Of a DNA stretch of 5,982 nucleotides, positions 1 to 4,910 are shown piece after piece; within the stretch, counting starts at the first letter, position 1, and each line of letters begins with the position of its first letter. The notes beneath the pieces are model-generated. The model did no database searches. It was not told the DNA's origin and saw nothing but the letters and a program-made list of their open reading frames with translations. Both the position numbers and the translations under genes were made by a program. The DNA comes from Stigonema ocellatum SAG 48.90 = DSM 106950 (GTDB lineage: Bacteria; Cyanobacteriota; Cyanobacteriia; Cyanobacteriales; Nostocaceae), in the NCBI GenBank assembly GCA_016903675.1, contig JADQBA010000286.1, forward strand, positions 1 to 5,982, given 5' to 3'.

Positions 1-363
1 CGTCGCTTGCATGATGCAGTTCCAGCGAAATCACCAAATCCAGCACAATACCGTGAGCGCTATGGTGGTTCAACAACACCGTTTAAAGCGAGGAAGGGTG
101 ACTTGATCCAGTACTCAACTAAGTCAAAAGGAGAAATCAAACAAGTGATTGGCTATTGTTCGGGTTATACAGGAAACAATTTGTCACTAAGTGATGCTAG
201 TTGGGCAAGACTTGGTAGATTCGCTAATTCAAAATGTCGAGTAGTCGCAAGAAATACTGGATTGGTAATTTCGCTTACTTTGAGTCCCACTCAATTACCC
301 GGACTACCCCCATACGACCAAACCCTATCGGGTTATGGTCGCAGTACCTCGGAGTTGAACTGA
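1..363 (+). CDS. IscB-like (RRXRR/HNH family) protein, C-terminal fragment, 5' end outside the window
   Basis: The frame is open from the first base, so the visible 120 residues are only the end of a longer protein. It begins RRLHDAVP, followed by RYGGSTTPF, KARKGDL, GYCSGYTGNNLSLSD and WARLGRF..SKCRVVARNTGL. From memory this order (RRxLH..P, YGG, KGDL, a GY/GW-SGY strand, SDxxWxRLGxF, a basic strand ending RNTGL) is the C-terminal part of cyanobacterial RRXRR-HNH proteins, the IscB family of RNA-guided nucleases carried by IS200/IS605-type elements. The RuvC and HNH active sites would lie upstream and cannot be seen, so activity cannot be judged. The last ~30 residues (from about position 270) are low-complexity and overlap a strong hairpin at 315-341. 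They are probably element-end sequence read through by chance rather than folded protein. The stop TGA (361-363) overlaps the ATG of the next gene. Alternative: an unrelated transposon-borne protein with a similar tail. Confidence 0.6.
   Translation, partial: RRLHDAVPAKSPNPAQYRERYGGSTTPFKARKGDLIQYSTKSKGEIKQVIGYCSGYTGNNLSLSDASWARLGRFANSKCRVVARNTGLVISLTLSPTQLPGLPPYDQTLSGYGRSTSELN
315..341 (+). repeat. Bulged 11-bp hairpin, probable right-end palindrome of the IscB-bearing element
   Basis: CGACCAAACCC (315-325), a 4-nt loop TATC, then GGGTT-A-TGGTCG (330-341): eleven pairs with a single bulged A at 335. Small subterminal hairpins with an unpaired base are the recognition structure of Y1 (HUH) transposases at the ends of IS200/IS605 elements. 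The location just after the conserved part of the IscB-like frame and about 20 bases before the next gene fits a right end. The exact element boundary is inferred, probably near GTTGAAC (354-360). It is not proven because the left end is outside the window. Confidence 0.5.
350..354 (+). promoter_or_regulatory. Shine-Dalgarno-like CGGAG for the sensor kinase
   Basis: CGGAG ends 8 bases before the ATG at 363, a normal spacing, and supports that start over the in-frame ATG at 234. It lies in what looks like the tip of the IS200/IS605-type element, so the ribosome site may be supplied by the element. Confidence 0.45.
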
Positions 364-3300
364 TGGATCAAACCTTGCGCACCGTCTTAATTATCGATGA
401 CTCTCCAGAAGACCGTCAACTCTATCGGCGTTATCTAATGGGCGATCGCGAGTATTCCTACACTGTCCTAGAAGCAGAATTGGGAGGGCAAGGGTTAGAA
501 ATGTGGCAGCAACACCAGCCCGATGCCGTGTTGCTTGATTATCGACTGCCGGATATGGATGGATTGGAATTTCTTGCCCAATTTGAACAGTCGTGGTTGC
601 CGATGATTATGGTGACTGGGTGTGGCAATGAGGCGATCGCTGTGCAGGCAATCAAAGCAGGCGCACAAGACTACCTGGTCAAGGAACAGATTACTCCCGA
701 AGGGTTACAACTGGCAGTGAATGGGGCAATTGAAACCGTGCAGTTACGAACCCAACTGCAACAGCGCATCTCTCGAGAGCGAGTGATCACCCACATTACC
801 CAGCAAATTCACAAATCCCTGAACCTAGATGAGATTCTCCAGACCACCGTAAGCGAGGTGCGGCAGTTTCTCCAAACTAATCGTGTCATCGTTTTTCGTT
901 TGGCACCCTCCGGGTTCGCAGTCGCCTACGGAGGGAAACCCTCCAGCAGCGCTGTCTCACCAGATGGTCACGGCACTGTGGTTGCAGAATCCGTCGAGGC
1001 TGAGTGGCGATCTCTTCTTTCATTGACGATCTATGACCCCTGTTTTGCCGAAAACTATATCGAACCCTTTCGTCAAGGATTGGTGACCGCAAAAACAGAT
1101 ATTCACGATGGCAACATCGACCCCTGTCACGTAGAACTGCTGACTCAGTTTCAAGTCAGGGCGAATCTCGTTGTACCGATTGTGCATGAAGACGAGCTTT
1201 GGGGGATGCTTATTGCTCATCACTGTGCCTCTCCCAGAGAGTGGCAAACGCTAGATATGGATTTGCTCCGGCAATTGGCAGATCAGATAAGTATTGCCAT
1301 CCGACAGGCTGAACTTTATCAGCAAGCACAAAATGAACTAGCTGAGCGCAAACAAGTAGAGGAAATTCTGCGTTCAAGTGAAGAACGACTCCGGTTAGCG
1401 CTGGAAGCCGCCCACATGGGAACTTGGGACTGGAATATTTTGAGGGGTCAAATTCACTGGTCTGCCAACCTAGAAGCCCTGTTTGGGTTGGCACCAGGAG
1501 AGTTTGATGGTTCCTACTCCATGTTTGTTTCTAGCCTGCACCCAGACGATCGCGATCGCGTTCTAGAGGCAATAAATCGTGCCGTCACAACTGGTGCAGA
1601 CTACAACATAGAATTTCGGGTGGTTTATCCCAACGGCACAATTCGTTGGGCACTGAGCCTAGGCAAAGTTGTTTATGATCAGGCGGGGCAACCTGTTCGC
1701 ATGGCAGGGGTTGATATCGATATCACTGAGCGCAAAAAATCAGAAACAGAACTGCGAGAGAAGCAAGCGTGGCTGAAGCTGGGGCAAAAAGCGACGAAAT
1801 CAGGATTGTGGGACTGGGACGTGACCACGAACATAGCTACCATAACGGAGGAATACTGTACCCTCTTTGGGCTTGATCCGGCTACAAAGGAAATCAGCAG
1901 CGAAGATTGGTTGCGCCTGTTGCACCCAGACGATTGTACCTCGATACGTGAGTACAACGCGAGGCTCACCCAGCAGCAACAGAAAGATTATGAGTTCGAG
2001 TATCGTATCCTACACCCCAACGGTATACGCTGGGTGCTTGCCAGAGGTGAAGTTTTCTATAATCAGAAGGGTGAAGCTGTGCGGCTGTTCGGCAATGTGC
2101 AGGATATTAGCGATCGCAAACTTGCAGAACTTGCTCTACGCGACAACGAACAACTCCTACGACTGGCGCTATCAGGCGCTCGTGCCGGTTCGTGGGACTG
2201 GGAAATTCAAACTGGTAAAATTGTTTGGTCTCCAGAAAATTACACTTTATATGGACTTGACCAAGCATTGGGTTCACCCCAGTACGAAGATTGGTACAAT
2301 GCTATCCACCCCGATGATCGCGAACGTGCCAACTCAGAAGTGCAGCGAGTTGTGGAGCAACATCTTCCAGAGTTCAATTGCGAATTCCGAATTGTTCATC
2401 CGCAACGGGGCATTTACTGGTTACATGGGCTGGGGCGTGTCACATTCGACACCCATGGTGAGGCAGTGCGGTTGAGCGGCATTAACCTGGATATTACTGC
2501 TCGCAAACGGGCAGAGGAAGAGCTACGGCAGAGTGAAGCCCGTTACCGCTACCTAGCTGAAGCAATTCCACAGCTAGTCTGGACTTGCGATGTCAAAGGT
2601 TACCGCGACTACGTCAGTCAACGATGGTGTGAATATACTGGATTGACAGTGGAGCAAAGTTTGGGGCTTGGTTGGCTCTGCGCAGTGTATCCAGACGATG
2701 AGCTATCGGCCAAAGATGCATGGACAATATCTATAAAAAATAGCACTTTATATAAGCATGAATATCGATTGAGGCGAGATGCCGATGGCAGCTATCGCTG
2801 GCATTTAGCTATGGGCTTACCGCTCAAAGATGAGCAAGGGCAGGTGGTAAAGTGGTTTGGCACTTGTACTGACATTCACGACGGGAAGGAATTGGAGATG
2901 GAACGCGATCGCATTCTCCAATTAGAACAGGTTGCCCGTAATGAAGCCGAAAGAGCCAACCGCATTAAAGACGAGTTTTTAGCTATTCTCTCCCACGAGT
3001 TACGTTCCCCCCTCAACCCCATCCTAGGCTGGACGAAACTGCTGCAAACTCGAAAGCTCAATCCATCCAAAACTACTGAAGCCCTGGCAACTATAGAACG
3101 TAACGCCAAGTTGCAAACCCAACTCATTGATGATCTACTCGATATTGCCCGCGTTCTGCGCGGTAAACTCAGCTTAAAGACAGACGCCGTCAATTTGGCA
3201 TTTGTGATTGAATCCGCTATTGACACCGTCAGGACAGCAGCAGTTGCCAAATCAATTCTCATTCTTCCAGTGCTACCAAATATTGGGCAAGTATCCGGAG

Positions 3301-4064
3301 ATTCTGTTCGGCTCCAGCAAATCATTTGGAACCTGCTTTCCAATGCTATCAAGTTCACTCCAAATGGTGGACAGGTAGAAATCCGTCTAGAGCGCATAGG
3401 CGACCAAGCACAGATAACAGTCACCGACACAGGTAAAGGCATTAGCCCGGACTTTCTGCCATACATATTTGAGTCCTTTCGTCAAGAGGATGTGTCAGTT
3501 ACCCGCACATATGGCGGACTAGGGTTGGGGTTGGCGATCGTCCGACACCTAGTAGAAGCACATGGGGGTAAAGTAGCCGCTGACAGTCCAGGCATTGGGC
3601 TGGGAGCTACCTTTACGGTCAACTTACCCCTTCTGAATGTTGAGCCTGAGATAAATCAGACCGACAATCTGTTGGAGGGTGAACTCGATCTTACAGGTAT
3701 CCGGGTCTTGACCATTGATGATGACCCAGACACCCGTGAGTTGTTGATGGTATTGCTATCTCAGTACGGGGCTGAGGTGATGACGGTTGCATCCAGCCCA
3801 GAATTTCTAGCAGCCCTAGAGTCCTTTCGCCCAGATGTTTTAGTGAGTGATATTGGTATGCCAGAGGTGGATGGTTATACCCTACTCAGAAACGTGCGTT
3901 CCTTACCACCAGAACGCGGTGGTCAAATCCCTGCCATCGCCCTGACTGCCTATGCTGGAGATCTAGACCAGCAAAAAGCTCTAAAAGCCGGATTTCAGAA
4001 GCATTTAGCCAAGCCAATTGAACCACATCAGTTAATTCAGATGGTTTTCAGCCTAACGTCGTAG
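363..4064 (+). CDS. Hybrid sensor histidine kinase: REC - DXCF cyanobacteriochrome GAF - 4x PAS - HisKA - HATPase - REC
   Basis: 1233 residues; no membrane segment seen, so probably a soluble cytoplasmic two-component kinase. Residues 8-122: receiver with D12/D13, phospho-acceptor D59 (LLDYRLPDMDG), T85 and K107. Residues ~150-325: GAF with DPCF (C227) and PCH (C255-H256), then FQVRANLVVPI and LWGMLIAH, a cyanobacteriochrome pattern predicting covalent bilin. Four PAS/PAC repeats follow at about 340-460, 466-586, 594-715 and 722-842. The first three share a WDW core, and all four have an HPDD or YPDD turn. HisKA has SHELRSP with H878. HATPase_c has N990/N994, DTGKG (1022-1026) and YGGLGLGL (1050-1057). 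The C-terminal receiver has D1119/D1120, acceptor D1163 (SDIGMP), T1195 and K1217. All key residues are present. The inferred role is light- or redox-tuned autophosphorylation at H878 with transfer to D1163 and perhaps D59; no output domain is present, so downstream partners are unknown. The start at 363 is chosen because residue 1 begins a typical receiver N-terminus and has CGGAG upstream; the in-frame ATG at 234 would add IscB-overlapping residues. A dispersed repeat seems inserted within the GAF (residues 181-199). Confidence 0.95.
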   Translation: MDQTLRTVLIIDDSPEDRQLYRRYLMGDREYSYTVLEAELGGQGLEMWQQHQPDAVLLDYRLPDMDGLEFLAQFEQSWLPMIMVTGCGNEAIAVQAIKAGAQDYLVKEQITPEGLQLAVNGAIETVQLRTQLQQRISRERVITHITQQIHKSLNLDEILQTTVSEVRQFLQTNRVIVFRLAPSGFAVAYGGKPSSSAVSPDGHGTVVAESVEAEWRSLLSLTIYDPCFAENYIEPFRQGLVTAKTDIHDGNIDPCHVELLTQFQVRANLVVPIVHEDELWGMLIAHHCASPREWQTLDMDLLRQLADQISIAIRQAELYQQAQNELAERKQVEEILRSSEERLRLALEAAHMGTWDWNILRGQIHWSANLEALFGLAPGEFDGSYSMFVSSLHPDDRDRVLEAINRAVTTGADYNIEFRVVYPNGTIRWALSLGKVVYDQAGQPVRMAGVDIDITERKKSETELREKQAWLKLGQKATKSGLWDWDVTTNIATITEEYCTLFGLDPATKEISSEDWLRLLHPDDCTSIREYNARLTQQQQKDYEFEYRILHPNGIRWVLARGEVFYNQKGEAVRLFGNVQDISDRKLAELALRDNEQLLRLALSGARAGSWDWEIQTGKIVWSPENYTLYGLDQALGSPQYEDWYNAIHPDDRERANSEVQRVVEQHLPEFNCEFRIVHPQRGIYWLHGLGRVTFDTHGEAVRLSGINLDITARKRAEEELRQSEARYRYLAEAIPQLVWTCDVKGYRDYVSQRWCEYTGLTVEQSLGLGWLCAVYPDDELSAKDAWTISIKNSTLYKHEYRLRRDADGSYRWHLAMGLPLKDEQGQVVKWFGTCTDIHDGKELEMERDRILQLEQVARNEAERANRIKDEFLAILSHELRSPLNPILGWTKLLQTRKLNPSKTTEALATIERNAKLQTQLIDDLLDIARVLRGKLSLKTDAVNLAFVIESAIDTVRTAAVAKSILILPVLPNIGQVSGDSVRLQQIIWNLLSNAIKFTPNGGQVEIRLERIGDQAQITVTDTGKGISPDFLPYIFESFRQEDVSVTRTYGGLGLGLAIVRHLVEAHGGKVAADSPGIGLGATFTVNLPLLNVEPEINQTDNLLEGELDLTGIRVLTIDDDPDTRELLMVLLSQYGAEVMTVASSPEFLAALESFRPDVLVSDIGMPEVDGYTLLRNVRSLPPERGGQIPAIALTAYAGDLDQQKALKAGFQKHLAKPIEPHQLIQMVFSLTS
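442..2912. repeat. Five HIP1 octamers (GCGATCGC)
   Basis: Perfect GCGATCGC palindromes occur at 442-449, 633-640, 1552-1559, 2110-2117 and 2905-2912. HIP1 is over-represented in many cyanobacterial chromosomes. All five lie in the kinase gene, and I found none in the IscB fragment, the vapC relic or the tnpB gene. This supports a cyanobacterial host and is consistent with the flanking genes being mobile or imported. Confidence 0.9.
903..959 (+). repeat. Palindromic small dispersed repeat inserted in frame in the GAF coding sequence
   Basis: CCCTCCG (906-912) pairs with CGGAGGG (929-935), and GGAGGG (930-935) can alternatively pair with CCCTCC (939-944) over an AAA loop. CAGCGCTG (947-954) is a further perfect palindrome. 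The encoded stretch APSGFAVAYGGKPSSSAVS (residues 181-199) sits between two GAF strands (RVIVFRL and GTVVAES) that in related cyanobacterial GAFs are joined by a short turn such as NPDGxG. From memory this nucleotide pattern recurs across Nostocales genomes as a small dispersed repeat. The borders are approximate, but a length divisible by three is required because the frame is intact on both sides. Confidence 0.6.
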
Positions 4065-4170
4065 ATATAGAGAAAAGAACAATCTCGCCTACAGTATTAA
4101 AAAATGTGGCGTTGCTGAATTTAGGAATGAATTACGTTTAGTTACAGATTTGTAATTTTACACAACCCTT
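4065..4170. other. Short intergenic spacer, no gene recognised
   Basis: This is AT-rich sequence between the kinase stop and the 28-bp palindrome. No open frame resembles a VapB antitoxin or the missing N-terminus of vapC. The stretch GCGTTGCTGAATTTAGGAAT (4109-4128) resembles a phrase I have seen scattered through cyanobacterial intergenic DNA and may be a remnant of an inverted-repeat element, but no partner arm is visible here. Confidence 0.4.
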
Positions 4171-4198
4171 GTAGAGACGCGATTAATCGCGTCTCTAC
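4171..4198. repeat. 28-bp perfect palindrome, cyanobacterial dispersed repeat
   Basis: GTAGAGACGCGATT followed at once by its exact reverse complement AATCGCGTCTCTAC, giving 14-bp arms with no spacer. It matches a family of short palindromes common in Nostocales intergenic DNA (recognition from memory). It is not followed by a T run, so it is not a classical terminator. It lies directly before the first recognisable vapC codon and may mark the deletion or insertion junction that removed the vapC 5' end. Confidence 0.85.
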
Positions 4199-4487
4199 GA
4201 TCTCTCTTCTGCAACCACTATGGTCTAAGTTCTACACAGGAGAAATTCAAATAGTCAGCAGCGAACTAATATTAATGGAGGTTTTAGTTGTGCCATTGCG
4301 TAATGGCAATACTTCTTTAGTAGCTGACTATGAAGAACTATTATTATCATCTCAAATGCATTTAGTTCCCATTAGCCAATTTCTCTTAAAACCTGCTGCA
4401 AATTTGCGTGCAACAACTCACTTAAAAACACCAGATGCTATTCATGCTGTGACTGCCTTATCTGTTAGTTGTCATCAATTTATTACT

Positions 4488-4497
4488 AATGATAAAG
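4488..4497 (+). repeat. Target-site duplication, left copy (AATGATAAAG)
   Basis: Ten bases identical to 4674-4683, directly abutting the left terminal inverted repeat of the MITE. In the vapC frame it encodes N-D-K plus the first base of a Gly codon. Confidence 0.92.
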
Positions 4498-4673
4498 CAG
4501 GGCTATTTCATTCTACACCGTAGCCCTGAACTCAAGTTCAGGGCTACTAGCTTAAGTCCGTTGAAACGGACTAAATTTCTTCTAGTTCTAGTCGGCTAAA
4601 GCCGACTTCAGCTATTAGACTAGGAATTTATTCCTAGGCTAATGGGTTGCGAGTGAAGAATGAAATAGCCCTG
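4498..4673. mobile_element. 176-bp MITE with 17-bp perfect terminal inverted repeats, inserted in vapC
   Basis: The left end CAGGGCTATTTCATTCT (4498-4514) is the exact reverse complement of the right end AGAATGAAATAGCCCTG (4657-4673). Both ends abut the direct repeat AATGATAAAG (4488-4497 and 4674-4683). Deleting the element plus one duplicate joins ..TND-K to G-F-R-N-V-P-G-L-P in frame and rebuilds a PIN C-terminus, which is independent support for the exact borders. There is no coding capacity, so mobilisation must depend on a DDE transposase encoded elsewhere. A ~10-bp duplication and CAGGG-type ends would suit an IS4-like parent, but that is a guess. The interior holds four short-loop hairpins. 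The insertion is recent enough that terminal repeats and duplication are unmutated. Confidence 0.92.
4521..4643. repeat. Ladder of four short-loop hairpins inside the MITE
   Basis: (1) TAGCCCTGAACT (4521-4532) / AGTTCAGGGCTA (4535-4546), loop CA. (2) AGTCCGTT (4555-4562) / AACGGACT (4565-4572), loop GA. (3) AGTCGGCT (4590-4597) / AGCCGACT (4600-4607), loop AA. (4) ATTAGACTAGGAAT (4614-4627) / ATTCCTAGGCTAAT (4630-4643), loop TT, one mismatch. Every unit is near-perfect with a 2-base centre, yet the arms differ in sequence. Such palindromes are common in cyanobacterial intergenic DNA. Hairpin 1 is preceded by G, giving a GTAG foot like that of REP sequences mobilised by RAYT transposases. Confidence 0.88.
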
Positions 4674-4683
4674 AATGATAAAG
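4674..4683 (+). repeat. Target-site duplication, right copy (AATGATAAAG)
   Basis: Identical to 4488-4497 and directly after the right terminal inverted repeat. The vapC frame resumes through it toward FRNVPGLPVV. Confidence 0.92.
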
Positions 4684-4744
4684 GCTTTCGTAATGTTCCC
4701 GGTTTACCTGTTGTTATCCTCAGTGAAGTTTTAGCATCTTGAAC

Positions 4745-4910
4745 AATCAAGGGATACACAACAAACGTAGTTAACCGAAGTCAAACAACGTCAATTGCTC
4801 ATAATTCGCTCACGGAAGTGACCTTACTCGTGCGTTTTCTTTTAGGTTCTAGAGTCGTGGGTTTATCCTTACCCGTTACCGCGTCAAAAACACTGTCCCA
4901 GACTTCCTTA
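4745..4910 (-). ncRNA. Candidate reRNA/omega RNA and right end of the tnpB element
   Basis: In TnpB elements the guide RNA scaffold overlaps the 3' end of tnpB and runs to the element's right end, with the guide read from the flank. The corresponding interval here is this one. The only clear local structure is a small TCAC-GGAA-GTGA stem-loop (4810-4821). A TTGAT motif on the minus strand (4750 to 4746) lies just beyond the vapC stop; ISDra2 uses TTGAT as its cleavage site, but applying that here is speculation. Position-based call only. Confidence 0.22.

Larger units (their letters stand above)
4200..4742 (+). pseudogene. vapC: vapC-type PIN-domain toxin, 5'-truncated and interrupted by a MITE
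   Basis: Read in the frame of 4200, the sequence gives SLLQPLWSKFYTGEIQIV, SSELILMEVLVVPLRNG, then PISQFLLKPAANLRATT, LKTPDAIHAVTALS and FITNDK. This is the order of a PIN endoribonuclease of the VapC type: SSEL...EV, LR....LKTPDAIH and TND carry three of the four usual acidic positions. The N-terminal strand with the first catalytic Asp is absent, and recognisable sequence starts right after a 28-bp palindrome. At 4498 a 176-bp element interrupts the gene, and its sequence supplies a false ending (AGLFHSTP, stop at 4521). After the element the frame resumes as NDKGFRNVPGLPVVILSEVL, ending TGA 4740-4742, a typical PIN C-terminus. An ATG at 4275 would start an 82-residue peptide, but this is only a gene fragment. 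No VapB antitoxin is next to it. Dead toxin gene; the family call is confident, any residual activity very unlikely. Confidence 0.88.

Noticed and set aside
234..362. Upstream in-frame ATG at 234 as the kinase start
   Set aside because: The extra 43 residues overlap the conserved IscB-like frame and the element hairpin and do not look like receiver sequence. The ATG at 363 begins a standard receiver N-terminus and has CGGAG 8 bases upstream.
1867..2475. Long plus-strand frame inside the kinase, and minus-strand frames at 2876-3466 and elsewhere in the kinase
   Set aside because: They are out of frame with continuous, well-conserved PAS and kinase domains and show no recognisable protein features.
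4171..4198. Operator site for a dimeric regulator
   Set aside because: The palindrome type is dispersed in many intergenic regions (from memory) and here precedes a dead gene fragment. A regulatory role is not supported.
4275..4523. An 82-residue free-standing PIN protein
   Set aside because: PIN similarity extends upstream of the ATG to about 4200, and its last residues come from the MITE end. The true C-terminus lies after the element, so this is part of a pseudogene.
4521..4546. Hairpin as a rho-independent terminator
   Set aside because: The stem is strong but is followed by CTAGCTTAAG rather than a T run. It is part of the MITE's hairpin ladder.
4521..4643. CRISPR-like array
   Set aside because: The repeated units are palindromes of differing sequence with irregular spacing, not identical direct repeats with uniform spacers.
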